DNA of 64,000 nucleotides from an uncultured Nitrospira sp. (GTDB lineage Bacteria; Nitrospirota; Nitrospiria; Nitrospirales; Nitrospiraceae): NCBI GenBank assembly GCA_902500775.1, contig CABVRZ010000004.1, positions 124,001 to 188,000 of the forward strand, read 5' to 3'. Shown piece by piece: positions 7,750 to 16,488 of this stretch (position 1 is its first letter; each line of letters starts with the position of its first letter). The notes under the pieces were generated by a model. It saw only the letters and a program-made list of their open reading frames with translations, ran no database searches and was not told where the DNA came from. The position numbers and the translations under genes were made by a program.

Positions 7750-9477
7750 TTATGCAGGCTCGTTAAGCCGGATGGTATAAAGATAATGATAGAGCCCGTT
7801 TCGGTTCATCAGTTGTGCATGTGTGCCTTCTTCCGTCAACTGTCCCTTGTCCAAGACCAGAATTCGGTTGGCACGCTGGATGGTCGACAACCGGTGGGCG
7901 ACGACGAAGGTCGTTCGGCCTTCCATAAGGCGTTGGAGGGCTTCCTGCACGAGCCGTTCCGATTCAGTATCGAGCGAGGAGGTCGCCTCATCAAGTAGGA
8001 GAATGCGAGGATTCTTCAGAATGGCTCGAGCAATTGCGATGCGTTGGCGTTGCCCGCCGGAAAGATTGACTCCCTTTTCCCCGACCACCGTGTGGTATCC
8101 GTCGGGGAGACCTGTGATGAAGTCGTGCGCATGGGCCGCTCGGCTTGCCTCGATCACGGCCGCTTCGTCTGCTTCCCTGTTCCCATAGCGAATGTTGTCA
8201 AGGATGGTGCCCCCGAATAGGACGGTCTCCTGAGGGACCAGCGAAATCTGTCGATACCAATTGTCCAAGGTCACGTCTCGCAGGTCTTGGCCGTCGATGG
8301 TCACGCGCCCTTCGATTGGATCATAGAACCGATGGAGGAGATTGATCACCGTGGTTTTTCCGGCCCCGGTTGGCCCAACCAAGGCGACCAATTCACCTGG
8401 TTTGGCCTCGAACGATAGGTGCGTAAGCACCGGATGGCGGGCGTCATAGCTGAAATGAACGTCCTCCATCCGCACATGGCCTGCGATGGTCCCGAGTGGG
8501 TGCGCATTTGGTCGATCATCGATATCCGGCTTGGCATCCAGGATCTCGAAGACTCGCTGAGTCGCCCCCTGTGCTTCTTTGATCTGGGTAAAGATTTTGG
8601 CTGCCGAACTGAAGGGACCGATCAAGATGCCGGCAAACAACACGAAGGCGAAGAGATCACCGGGCGTGACCACCCCATCGATAACCTGGCGGCCTCCATA
8701 CCACAGTACTGCGGTGGCCGATGAGAATGTCAGCAAGCTGATCACCGGAATGAAGACGGCCATGATGCCAGCTCGACGGAGAGTCAGGTGCAGTGTCTGC
8801 TCGACCTGATCAGCAAAACGGGTTCGTTCGCGCGGTGTCTGGACGAAGGATTTGACGATACGAATGCCGGAAATGACTTCTTCCGCCAAGGTACTGAGGG
8901 CTGCAGTATGATCTTGAATCGAGGTCGACAAGGCCTTCAGCCGTCGGCCAAACATTTTTGAGACCAGCACCAACAGCGGAAGCAGAACGAGGATCAGAAG
9001 GCAGAGCTGCCAATTCATCACGAGCAGGAACGTAATGCCGCCGACAAAGGTCACGAGTTGTTTGACCCCATCAATAGGAGCTTCCGTGACGAGGGACTGG
9101 ATGACGGTGACATCGGACATCAATCGGGAGAGTAACTCTCCCGTGCGTCGGCGCGCGAAGAAACTGACCGTGAGCATCTGCAGGTGACCGAAGAGATGTT
9201 TGCGAAAATCAGCCACGACGGTCTGGGAGACCCAGGCAGTGAGGTAACTATGGCCCATTGAGCAGAGTCCCTGAAGTATCACCAGGCCGAGGAACCACCC
9301 GATGGAGCGCGTCATGTTGTCAGCATCATGCTGAACGGTGATGACGTCCCAGAGCGTGCCGGCCAGCCGAACTAAGGTGAGGTTAATTAGGGCGACTCCG
9401 GTCACGAGCAGCCCAGCCAGCACCAGGCGCGATGCGTAGGGACGAACGAAGGGTAGGAATCGCTTGAAGATCACCAT
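7750..9477 (-). CDS. Homodimer-type ABC exporter with fused membrane and ATPase domains (MsbA/LmrA-like)
   Basis: A 575-residue half-transporter. The membrane domain (about 15-310) has six hydrophobic segments. The ATPase domain shows Walker A GPTGAGKTT (368-376), Q-loop Gln416, signature LSGGQ (472-476), Walker B ending in Asp496-Glu497, and switch His528. All catalytic residues are intact. Length and order fit lipid or drug exporters such as MsbA. There is no peptidase domain, and no HlyD or TolC gene is nearby, so it is unlikely to be the secretion ATPase for the RTX protein. The substrate cannot be told from sequence. Start ATG at 9477. Confidence 0.9.
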   Translation of the reverse strand: MVIFKRFLPFVRPYASRLVLAGLLVTGVALINLTLVRLAGTLWDVITVQHDADNMTRSIGWFLGLVILQGLCSMGHSYLTAWVSQTVVADFRKHLFGHLQMLTVSFFARRRTGELLSRLMSDVTVIQSLVTEAPIDGVKQLVTFVGGITFLLVMNWQLCLLILVLLPLLVLVSKMFGRRLKALSTSIQDHTAALSTLAEEVISGIRIVKSFVQTPRERTRFADQVEQTLHLTLRRAGIMAVFIPVISLLTFSSATAVLWYGGRQVIDGVVTPGDLFAFVLFAGILIGPFSSAAKIFTQIKEAQGATQRVFEILDAKPDIDDRPNAHPLGTIAGHVRMEDVHFSYDARHPVLTHLSFEAKPGELVALVGPTGAGKTTVINLLHRFYDPIEGRVTIDGQDLRDVTLDNWYRQISLVPQETVLFGGTILDNIRYGNREADEAAVIEASRAAHAHDFITGLPDGYHTVVGEKGVNLSGGQRQRIAIARAILKNPRILLLDEATSSLDTESERLVQEALQRLMEGRTTFVVAHRLSTIQRANRILVLDKGQLTEEGTHAQLMNRNGLYHYLYTIRLNEPA

Positions 9478-9570
9478 GGCGAGTCAGGTGGTTTGTTCGA
9501 CTGTGACAGTGAGCCCTTAATTCTGGCCCTGCCACACGATACCAGAGTGACGGGAGGTGGGTGGTCTGGG

Positions 9571-9798
9571 TTAAATCTGAACGATCGATTCGATCAGGTT
9601 CTTATTGATCGCGACGTACTCCGACGGGTCTTTCTCGTTGATGACCACGTCGGTGAGGCTAATGAATAGACGTGTTTCTTCATTGATCGCGTCGGACACG
9701 CGATTGCGCATCGGGGGAACCAGGAAGTCTCCCACGTAGGTACAACTGACCGTCCGTACGCGTATGCGAACCTTTTTGCCCTTGCCATCGGACACCAC
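9571..9798 (-). CDS. Conserved small protein of unknown function, 75 residues, GTG start
   Basis: The start is the GTG at 9796-9798, with GGGAGGAG about 8 bases upstream. The sequence has a beta-rich pattern (VRIRVRTVSCTYVGDF, then LFISLTDVVINE, then YVAINKNLIESI). This order of a short barrel strand set followed by a residue-rich turn resembles small single-domain proteins seen in delta-proteobacteria and Nitrospira that carry an RVSDxxN motif (here NRVSDAIN). No catalytic residues are apparent. The gene stands about 30 bp after the 31-residue bS22-like gene on the same strand and may be co-transcribed with it. Confidence 0.65.
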   Translation of the reverse strand: MVSDGKGKKVRIRVRTVSCTYVGDFLVPPMRNRVSDAINEETRLFISLTDVVINEKDPSEYVAINKNLIESIVQI

Positions 9799-9828
9799 GG
9801 CCTTCTCCTCCCGCCATGCAGGCTGAGC

Positions 9829-9924
9829 TTAGCTTTTCCGGCGAAGGAACTTTTGACGTTGGCGCAGCTTCTTGTATTTGTGCTTGCGCATCTTCTTCCG
9901 GCGTTTCTTTAAGACGCTTGACAT
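9829..9924 (-). CDS. 31-residue basic protein of the AURKAIP1/COX24 (bS22-like) type
   Basis: ATG at 9922-9924, stop TAA at 9829-9831, ribosome site GGAGA 8 bases upstream. The product begins MSSVLKKRRKKMRKHKYKK and is almost entirely Lys, Arg and His. This pattern, with SVLKKRRKKM near the start, matches the short AURKAIP1/COX24 domain proteins, including the mycobacterial small-subunit ribosomal protein bS22 and mitochondrial mS38. The likely place is the decoding side of the 30S subunit, binding rRNA. Length and composition are as in that family. Usual annotation cut-offs would miss it. Confidence 0.78.
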   Translation of the reverse strand: MSSVLKKRRKKMRKHKYKKLRQRQKFLRRKS

Positions 9925-10004
9925 GTTTCGTATCTCCAAAAGACGGGCGAGTCTAAAAGCTTTTTGGGAAAAATGCAAGCTCTCGGCACGCTTTTTCCCT
10001 GTGT

Positions 10005-10010
10005 TATACT
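10005..10010 (+). promoter_or_regulatory. Extended -10 element TGTTATACT close to the lipoprotein start
   Basis: TATACT with an upstream TG ends 9 bases before the ATG at 10020. No convincing -35 hexamer stands at the right distance. If used, the transcript would start at or next to the ATG, so the mRNA would be leaderless. Confidence 0.45.
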
Positions 10011-10019
10011 ATCTTCCTT

Positions 10020-10526
10020 ATGTTTGGCCGGAGTTTCTGTCTCTCACCGATTGTGCCCATGGGCTGGCTTCTACTGCTGACCATTCTCGTGGCAGGGTGT
10101 CCGTCTAAGACAATTCAGTACCCCGCTGAGCATGAGCGACTGCTTCGTCTCGATCAGGCCTTGGAGTCTCTCCGAACCGCGTATGAGCACAAAGATCGGG
10201 TAGGGTTCCGATCGATGCTGTCCCCGCTCGCTCAGATGGACGAGTTGCAACGACAAGCGGAGATGGATTTCGAAATGTTTCACGCGATTGCGCTTGAATT
10301 CAGGATCGAGCGGGTCATGTTGGCAAAGGATGACCTCGATGTGTTGGTCAATTGGCAGGGGATATGGAAACGCAACGCCAACGACACGGGTACACGGCAG
10401 CGTGGCCATGCTCGATTGCAGTGGGTTGGGACGCAGGCGATTCTCCTGCGCGAGGCGCAGGGTGATTTGCCCTTCGGGATGCAGACCAAACAGATGTTGT
10501 CCGAGCCTTCCTCTTCACCACAATAA
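10020..10526 (+). CDS. Lipoprotein of unknown function preceding nadB
   Basis: The 168-residue product has a lipoprotein signal peptide: hydrophobic residues about 15-24 and lipobox VAGC. A helical stretch follows (HERLLRLDQALESLRTAYEH). The C-terminal half looks like a nuclear-transport-factor-2-type or similar beta domain (RIERVMLAKDDLDVLVNW). No ribosome site is seen before the ATG at 10020; a downstream ATG at 10059 would shorten the signal peptide but keep the lipobox. It ends 3 bp before nadB and is probably co-transcribed. The function is unknown. Confidence 0.72.
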   Translation: MFGRSFCLSPIVPMGWLLLLTILVAGCPSKTIQYPAEHERLLRLDQALESLRTAYEHKDRVGFRSMLSPLAQMDELQRQAEMDFEMFHAIALEFRIERVMLAKDDLDVLVNWQGIWKRNANDTGTRQRGHARLQWVGTQAILLREAQGDLPFGMQTKQMLSEPSSSPQ

Positions 10527-10529
10527 ACC

Positions 10530-12164
10530 ATGCCGCGATCTGTGCCGGAAGCAGATTTTCTCGTCATCGGCAGCGGAGTGGCCGGGCTTCGAGCCGCACT
10601 GGAACTCTGCCGGGTTGGGAACGTGATCATGCTGACCAAAGGCCATCCCCTTCAGAGCAATTCGAGCTTCGCGCAGGGTGGCGTGGCCGTGGCGTTAAGC
10701 GAAGAGGATGATGTATCAATCCATTTGACGGATACAGTGAAGGCGGGCCATGGGCTGTGCCGCCGAGAGCCCGTGCGTGTGTTGGTAGAAGAAGGGCCGG
10801 ATCGGATTCAAGAGCTCATTCAGTGGGGAGCCACATTCGACAAGGCCGGCGGAAAATTTGCCTTTGCGCGGGAGGCGGCGCACAGCCGCAGTCGAATTCT
10901 CCGTGCCCGGGGCGACGCGACGGGAAATGAGATGGTTCGAGCCCTCATGGCACAAGCCGTTCAACAACAGCGGATTGCTCGCTTGGATTACCACTTCACG
11001 GTGGACCTGGTTGTCGAGGGAGGTCGCTGTTGCGGCGCGGTGGTCCTCGACGAAAATTCTGGTGAGGAATTTATCATTCCGGCAAAAGCGGTGGTGCTCT
11101 CGACCGGTGGCGCCGGCCAGATTTTTGCCAGGACGACGAATCCTCCCAATGCCACGGGCGATGGGATGGCCATGGCTTTTCGCGCAGGGGCGGAACTGCA
11201 AGACATGGAATTCGTCCAATTTCACCCGACGTCGCTGTATCTGCCGTCGAGCCCACCATTTTTGTTGTCGGAGGCCATGCGTGGAGAAGGTGGTCAGCTC
11301 CGCAACAATAAAGGCGAGGTATTTATGACGCGATACCACCCACTCGGCGTGTTGGCTCCGAGGGATATCGTGGCACGAGCCATCTGGGCGGAAATGGCAG
11401 CGACGCGCGCGCGGCATGTCTATCTCGATGTCACGCATCTCGGCGCGGATTTTGTGAAGCGCCGTTTCCCCACGATCTATGCGACCTGCCTTCGCCATGA
11501 TATCGACATCACGGAAGAGTGGATTCCAGTCTCGCCCAGCGCACATTACATGATGGGAGGAGTTACGACCGACATCAATGGGGCGACCACGTTGCCTGGA
11601 TTGTTCGCGGCCGGAGAGGTGGCGTGCAGCGGCGTGCATGGCGCTAATCGACTGGCGAGTAACTCGTTGTTGGAAGGGCTGGTATTCGGGAGGCGGGCTG
11701 GTGTGGCCGCGATTGCGTCGGCCACTCGTGACTCGATACCGAGTTCAATCGGGTCCAAAGAACGGTTGCGTCGTGGCCACGGGGATCGATTAGAAGATGT
11801 GGAGAAGGTGCGAAACTCCCTGCGCCGGATCATGTGGGGACAGGTTGGGTTGATCCGATCCCGTGAGTCATTGGCGCGAGCCATGGCCCAACTCGCTCGA
11901 TGGGAGGGGATGGTCTCCCGATCCTTTGCCAGTCGAGCGGATCTTGAGGTGAAGAACATGGTCCAAGTGGCGCGTTGTGTGGCGGAAGCGGCCTTGTGGA
12001 GAGAGAACAGCGTCGGCGCCCACTATCGATCGGATTTCCCAGGGACGCGACGTCCTGGTTGGAAGACGCATAGCCGGTTGTGTCTGATGGATCGGACTAC
12101 TGGGCGGGTGGGAGTGAGGTCTCAGGGGAATTTGGTACCATTGCGTACTCCGAAGACGGGATGA
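10530..12164 (+). CDS. nadB: L-aspartate oxidase
   Basis: This flavoenzyme oxidises L-aspartate to iminoaspartate, the first step of de novo NAD synthesis, and hands its product to quinolinate synthase. The 544-residue protein has the FAD dinucleotide motif IGSGVAGLRAAL (about 13-24), the SSFAQGGVA segment (about 45-53), the substrate-site HPTSLY, and the family ending FAAGEVACSGVHGANRLASN. A C-terminal helical domain is present. Length is normal. The start is 3 bp after the lipoprotein gene. Its 3' end overlaps the convergent lytic transglycosylase gene by 68 bp. nadA and nadC are not in this window. Confidence 0.93.
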   Translation: MPRSVPEADFLVIGSGVAGLRAALELCRVGNVIMLTKGHPLQSNSSFAQGGVAVALSEEDDVSIHLTDTVKAGHGLCRREPVRVLVEEGPDRIQELIQWGATFDKAGGKFAFAREAAHSRSRILRARGDATGNEMVRALMAQAVQQQRIARLDYHFTVDLVVEGGRCCGAVVLDENSGEEFIIPAKAVVLSTGGAGQIFARTTNPPNATGDGMAMAFRAGAELQDMEFVQFHPTSLYLPSSPPFLLSEAMRGEGGQLRNNKGEVFMTRYHPLGVLAPRDIVARAIWAEMAATRARHVYLDVTHLGADFVKRRFPTIYATCLRHDIDITEEWIPVSPSAHYMMGGVTTDINGATTLPGLFAAGEVACSGVHGANRLASNSLLEGLVFGRRAGVAAIASATRDSIPSSIGSKERLRRGHGDRLEDVEKVRNSLRRIMWGQVGLIRSRESLARAMAQLARWEGMVSRSFASRADLEVKNMVQVARCVAEAALWRENSVGAHYRSDFPGTRRPGWKTHSRLCLMDRTTGRVGVRSQGNLVPLRTPKTG

Positions 12165-12801
12165 CATGGCCGGTCGAAGCCAGGTCATGCGCGAGGAAGG
12201 TTCGGTAGTAGCGAAGGACCTTTCGGACATATTGGCGTGTTTCATCGATCGGCGGAAGGGTGCGATAGCGGTCGACCACGTGCTCTCCGGCATTGTAGGC
12301 AGCCAGTGCAAGGGGGAGATTCCCTCGGAATCGATCCAGTAAGTGACGGAGATACTTGGTCCCACCACCGATATTGTCTTCCGGATCGTAGAGATCTCGA
12401 ACATCCAGTTGAAGCGCAGTCCGTGGCATGAGCTGCATCAATCCGATCGCCCCGGATCGTGAAACCGCACGGGGGTCAAAATTAGACTCAGCCTTGATCA
12501 CGGCACGGATGAGAGCCGGGTGGAGTTGATGTTGCCGTGAGAATCGCTTGATCATCGGCTCCAGCTCTTGCTCGGATATGACTGGGTGTAGGCGATTCGG
12601 ACGAATGTCGACTCGGCGATAGCGGATATCAGAAGGGACATTGGTCAGAGCAATGGTCCCTTTGGAGTCAATATACTGGTAGATCTCCGCGTGTAGGGGT
12701 TGAACCCGACCTAGGAGACAGCCGCTCAGCAAGAGTGCAGTTGCCAGAGCGGTGCGCAGGCACGACGTGGCGGATGGGTATCTGTGATTCAGCATGGTCA
12801 C
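12097..12801 (-). CDS. Exported lytic transglycosylase with N-terminal DUF4124-like domain
   Basis: A 234-residue protein with a signal peptide (hydrophobic about 14-28, near a Cys in LLSGC). Next is a short beta domain typical of DUF4124 (EIYQYIDSKGTIALTNVP) and an SLT catalytic domain: ALIRAVIKAESNFDPRAVS with the catalytic Glu in KAES, GAIGLMQLMP, then ALAAYNAGE. It would cleave peptidoglycan between MurNAc and GlcNAc with anhydro-ring formation. The gene converges on nadB and overlaps its last 68 bp. An alternative start two codons downstream (ATG at 12795) is equally possible. Confidence in the enzyme class is high. Confidence 0.9.
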   Translation of the reverse strand: MTMLNHRYPSATSCLRTALATALLLSGCLLGRVQPLHAEIYQYIDSKGTIALTNVPSDIRYRRVDIRPNRLHPVISEQELEPMIKRFSRQHQLHPALIRAVIKAESNFDPRAVSRSGAIGLMQLMPRTALQLDVRDLYDPEDNIGGGTKYLRHLLDRFRGNLPLALAAYNAGEHVVDRYRTLPPIDETRQYVRKVLRYYRTFLAHDLASTGHVIPSSEYAMVPNSPETSLPPAQ

Positions 12802-12894
12802 ACGATAGCAGCCTCTAGCAAGCTGTCAAGAAATTGCAGATCTTCTGTTGGTCGGCTTCGAGAGGACCTGGGGAAACACTGTCGAATCAGATGG

Positions 12895-13782
12895 TTAGCG
12901 TGATGGGGACGGTTCTGAGAATCGGTCTCGAGCCTCAAGAAACCGCGCTCGTAGTTCACGGGTCAGTGGGCCTGGTGCGCCATTCCCGATTCGCGTGTCG
13001 TTGACCACGACCACCGGCATGATTTCCAGACTGGTGTTGGTCAAAAAACACTCATCGGCCTCCAGGAGTTCCTCGACGGTAAAATGCCCTTCCTCGATTG
13101 GCAGATGGAGTTCTTGGGCCAATTGAAACACGACTCGTCTGGTGATGCCGTCAAGGAGACCGCAGTCCAAGGCAGGCGTGTTCAATCGGCCGTTCCGGAT
13201 AAAGAAGAGATTGCTGATCGTGCTTTCGGTCAGGTGTCCTTCCCAATTGAGTAGCAGACTGTCGAATGCGTGAGCCGCGATGGCCTCGCGTTTGGCCAAG
13301 ATGTTGTTGAGAAAATTGGTGGCCTTGATTTGGGGTGGGAGTGCGCTTGGAAAGTTACGCTTGGTCGACGCGACCATCACGGTGACGCCTTGTTCATAGA
13401 GATGGGATGCCGGAGGTATCAGCGGCTTGGCCATCACGACGACGGTCGGTGAGGCACAGAGGGCCGGATCCAGCCCGATGTCTCCGACTCCACGCGAAAT
13501 TGTGATCCGCACATAGGCGTCTCGTTGATCCGTCCCCACCTCATTACGTGCCATGCCCTCATGCAGAATGTCAGCCCACGCTATGAGAGGAATCGGAACC
13601 CTCAAGCCAATGGCGTCAGCGGATTGAAACAGCCGAGACAGATGGTGGTCTCGCATGAAGAGGCGAGGGCCATACGACCGCATCGTTTCAAAGACCCCAT
13701 CGCCGTACAGAAACCCATGGTCGAACACAGAGATGACGGCTTGGTGGTCCTGCACAAATCGATCGTTCAGGTAGATCCACAT
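12895..13782 (-). CDS. pabC: PLP-dependent class IV aminotransferase/lyase, probably aminodeoxychorismate lyase
   Basis: The 295-residue fold type IV PLP enzyme starts at the ATG at 13782, four bases after the pabB stop. A longer open frame upstream would run inside pabB and is not used. Visible family features are VFDHGFLYGDGVFET near residues 18-32, the probable PLP lysine in PQIKATNFL, and LDGITRR. In folate synthesis PabC removes pyruvate from aminodeoxychorismate to give p-aminobenzoate. The fold also includes D-amino-acid and branched-chain aminotransferases, and the sequence alone does not exclude those; adjacency to pabB favours PabC. Confidence 0.78.
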   Translation of the reverse strand: MWIYLNDRFVQDHQAVISVFDHGFLYGDGVFETMRSYGPRLFMRDHHLSRLFQSADAIGLRVPIPLIAWADILHEGMARNEVGTDQRDAYVRITISRGVGDIGLDPALCASPTVVVMAKPLIPPASHLYEQGVTVMVASTKRNFPSALPPQIKATNFLNNILAKREAIAAHAFDSLLLNWEGHLTESTISNLFFIRNGRLNTPALDCGLLDGITRRVVFQLAQELHLPIEEGHFTVEELLEADECFLTNTSLEIMPVVVVNDTRIGNGAPGPLTRELRARFLEARDRFSEPSPSR

Positions 13783-13786
13783 CGTG

Positions 13787-15253
13787 CTACTCAAAGGCGC
13801 TGAAAAACGCTTGTGCTTTATGAAGGGTTTCCTCGTACTCGCGTGCCGGGTCTGAATCAGCCACGATGCCGGCACCCACTTGGAGATAGCCTGTCCCCTT
13901 CATCATTGTGAGCGTCCGGATCAGGATATTGAAGTCGAGATCGCCGCTCCAGCTGAGGTATCCCAAGGAACCGGTATAGGGACCGCGACGGACCGGTTCC
14001 AGTTCCTCGATGATCTCCATACAACGGACCTTCGGGACACCAGTGATTGTGCCGCCTGGAAACATGGCTTTCAGGAGGCTAAAACCGGTCGCCTGCTTCG
14101 TAAGCGTGCCAGTGATATGAGATGCTAAGTGGCTGACATGCGAATACTGCTCCAACGCCATGACTTCGTCCACCTGGATGCTCCCGAATCGGCAGACACG
14201 ACCGAGATCATTTCGCTCGAGATCGACGAGCATAATATGTTCCGCGCGTTCCTTCTCATTGGCCCGTAGTTCTCCGGCGAGTCGTTGATCCTCGAACAAC
14301 GTTTTCCCGCGAGGCCTGGTTCCCGCGATCGGCCTGGTATCAGCCTGGCGGCCATCAAGCCGAACAAGGCGTTCGGGTGATGAGCTGATGAGGCGGATCG
14401 TATCGAGCCGGAGTAATCCTGAAAAGGGCGAAGGGTTCACGATCCGTAGGCGACGATAGGCGGAGAGGTCGGCATGGAGGTGTCCTTGACGGAGTGCCGC
14501 GCAATTGACAGTGAAGCGATGAGAGAGGTTCGCCTGGTAAATATCGCCGGCTGCAATGTAGTCCTGGCAACGGTGGACACCCTGCATATAGGCTGATCGT
14601 TCCTGCTCCGGTGTAAAGGTGAGGTGACCCAGATCGTCGGGTCTGGCGTCGACCACCTGTGATCGCATCAGGCAGGCTTCGAACGCTGCAAGACGATCTC
14701 TTCCCTCGCGAAATAATTGCTCTCGAGACTCACCTGAAAATCGTGTTGGTGGCGGGCAGAACATCAGTACCAGCAGGTTTTGCTCATGGTCGACTGCGGC
14801 AACAAGGTCAAAAAAGGCGAATTCCAAGTCAGGAACGGTCGGATTGGGCGCGGCAAGTGACGGGAGTCTCTCGAATTGGCGAACGAGATCATAGCTGAGG
14901 TACCCTACGGCCCCTCCGAAAAACGGAGGAGCCTCGGGAGGGCGAGCGATGTGCTGGTCGGCGAACAGTTGAGCCAGCCGTTGAAAAGGAACGACTCCTG
15001 ACGTGCCATGGCCCCCAGTCGGTTGTTCGACCAGGTGGCTGCCGGTTCCCGAGAGCTGGTAATAGGGGTTTGTGGAAAAGTACGAATATCGTCCCATCGA
15101 TGGCCCACCACCGGTTTCCAATAGAAACGACGGATGTTCGGTCGAAGCGATGTTCGCATATAACTCGAAGGGATTAGGCGATGGACAGGGACGAGTGACG
15201 ATAAGCGGTGCGGGGGGGCCATGCAAAAATCTCGATGATGTATCTGATCGCAT
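13787..15253 (-). CDS. pabB: Chorismate-utilising enzyme, probably aminodeoxychorismate synthase component I
   Basis: This is the large subunit that aminates chorismate using ammonia from a glutaminase partner. The protein (488 residues from the ATG at 15253; a TTG at 15274 would add seven) has the N-terminal domain and the C-terminal chorismate-binding domain with GGTITGVPKVRCMEII, PYTGSLGYLSW and FNILIRT. The key segment reads RPIAGTRPRG: Ala stands where E. coli PabB has the catalytic Lys of PIKGT, which is the pattern of anthranilate synthase TrpE. The neighbouring PabC-like gene favours the PABA role, but TrpE-like activity is possible. No glutaminase gene is adjacent. Confidence 0.78.
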   Translation of the reverse strand: MRSDTSSRFLHGPPAPLIVTRPCPSPNPFELYANIASTEHPSFLLETGGGPSMGRYSYFSTNPYYQLSGTGSHLVEQPTGGHGTSGVVPFQRLAQLFADQHIARPPEAPPFFGGAVGYLSYDLVRQFERLPSLAAPNPTVPDLEFAFFDLVAAVDHEQNLLVLMFCPPPTRFSGESREQLFREGRDRLAAFEACLMRSQVVDARPDDLGHLTFTPEQERSAYMQGVHRCQDYIAAGDIYQANLSHRFTVNCAALRQGHLHADLSAYRRLRIVNPSPFSGLLRLDTIRLISSSPERLVRLDGRQADTRPIAGTRPRGKTLFEDQRLAGELRANEKERAEHIMLVDLERNDLGRVCRFGSIQVDEVMALEQYSHVSHLASHITGTLTKQATGFSLLKAMFPGGTITGVPKVRCMEIIEELEPVRRGPYTGSLGYLSWSGDLDFNILIRTLTMMKGTGYLQVGAGIVADSDPAREYEETLHKAQAFFSAFE

Positions 15254-15339
15254 GGTTGGGGCTGTCGTGATCAATTACCGCAATACAACGTCCGTTCACT
15301 ATACCGCAGAGATTTCTAGGGAGATAGATGTCTAACGGC

Positions 15340-15369
15340 TTGACATTACAAGCAGACCTTTGCTTAAAT
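15340..15369 (+). promoter_or_regulatory. Sigma-70-type promoter of the atp (Fo) operon
   Basis: TTGACA (15340-15345), an 18-bp spacer, then TTAAAT (15364-15369). The start of transcription would be near 15376, which rules out upstream start codons for the AtpI-like protein. Confidence 0.65.
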
Positions 15370-15393
15370 TGCTCGCCCATCAACGGCAGGGTT

Positions 15394-15657
15394 ATGACTG
15401 CGTGCTCCGCCTCCCATGGGTTTCAGATGGCCCCTTCACAAGATCCCTTATATGCGGGGCTCGGCCAAGCGATTCGGATCGCAACCGATCTGCTTGCTGC
15501 CTTAATTGTCGGAGGAGCATTGGGGTGGATCTGTGACACGTATGTGTTGGACTCGACTCCCTGGGGCATGATTGTTGGGCTGCTGATGGGGATCGTGGCA
15601 GGGATGAGAAACGCGTATCGGTCGGTCCAACGGTGGCCAAAGGCTGAGCGCCCATAA
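15394..15657 (+). CDS. atpI: AtpI/AtpZ-like small membrane protein
   Basis: The product has two hydrophobic helices separated by a short WICDTYVLDSTPWG turn, ending in a GMRNAYRS tail, the layout of AtpI/AtpZ proteins found first in ATP synthase operons. AtpI is thought to help assemble the c-ring and may act in Mg2+ movement. The ATG at 15394 lies just downstream of the predicted promoter; an ATG at 15427 would also keep both helices. It precedes atpB by 45 bp. The family assignment rests on topology and position. Confidence 0.75.
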   Translation: MTACSASHGFQMAPSQDPLYAGLGQAIRIATDLLAALIVGGALGWICDTYVLDSTPWGMIVGLLMGIVAGMRNAYRSVQRWPKAERP

Positions 15658-15702
15658 GTGACGATCTCATAACTCAAACCATAAAGGACTGACGAGACTA
15701 TC

Positions 15703-16452
15703 GTGGAAGAAAGCCCTCTGCATCAATTTGAGCTTCAGAATTGGATTCCGATTTCGCTCGGCGGATTGGATATTTCCATCAACAAGGCCGTTGTCTTTAT
15801 GTGGATCGTCGTGCTGGTAGCGGCGGTGCTCATGGTGATGGCCGGGTCTGCAAGAAAGTTGGTCCCGGGCAAATTGCAGAGTCTGGCAGAGATGATGGTG
15901 GATTTCATTCGCAGCATGATCTTGGATACAATGGGGAAGGAGGGAATGCGATTCTTCCCTCTCGTCGCCACCCTCTTTGTATTCATCCTCTTCAGCAATC
16001 TGATCGGATTGATTCCAGGCAGTTACACGGTGACGAGTCAGATTATCGTGACGGCCGTCTTCTCCTTCCTGGTCTATGGATTGAGTCTGATCGTTGGATT
16101 CATGTTACATGGCGCGAAGTTCCTCGGTATCCTTGTCCCTCCTGGGACGCCCGGTTGGTTGGTTCCTCTGATGATTCCGATTGAGATCATTAGCCAAATC
16201 GCTCGGCCTGTTTCGCTGGCGGTCCGGTTATTTGCCAACATGACGGCAGGCCATGTCATGCTCGCGGTCTTGTTCAGCCTCACGATCGGCGGAGGGTTGT
16301 TGATTGGATGGTTACCCTTTGCATTCACGGTTGCCATCTATGGGTTGGAATTCGGTATCGCGTTCATTCAAGCGTACATTTTCAGTATCTTGACTTGCGT
16401 CTACCTGGGCGACGCATTTCATTTACATGGCCACGATGAGCACGCGCATTAG
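15703..16452 (+). CDS. atpB: ATP synthase Fo subunit a
   Basis: Subunit a forms the proton half-channels beside the c-ring in the inner membrane. The 249-residue protein has five to six membrane helices and the essential Arg at position 175 in SLAVRLFANM, equivalent to E. coli Arg210. PIEIISQIARPVS just before it is also conserved. The C-terminus is His-rich (HLHGHDEHAH). The start is GTG at 15703, with AAAGGA about 14 bases upstream, so initiation may be weak or coupled. It is the first core Fo gene of the a-c-b order here. Confidence 0.95.
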   Translation: MEESPLHQFELQNWIPISLGGLDISINKAVVFMWIVVLVAAVLMVMAGSARKLVPGKLQSLAEMMVDFIRSMILDTMGKEGMRFFPLVATLFVFILFSNLIGLIPGSYTVTSQIIVTAVFSFLVYGLSLIVGFMLHGAKFLGILVPPGTPGWLVPLMIPIEIISQIARPVSLAVRLFANMTAGHVMLAVLFSLTIGGGLLIGWLPFAFTVAIYGLEFGIAFIQAYIFSILTCVYLGDAFHLHGHDEHAH

Positions 16453-16488
16453 CGCATGCCAGTTTAGACAAGAGAGGAGTAAGACATA

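Noticed and set aside
7750-9477. ABC exporter as the type I secretion ATPase for the RTX protein
   Set aside because: No HlyD or TolC gene, opposite strand, MsbA-like layout and other genes between; only proximity supports it.
10716-11639. 307-residue minus-strand frame inside nadB
   Set aside because: Shadow of nadB; no ribosome site and no recognisable domain.
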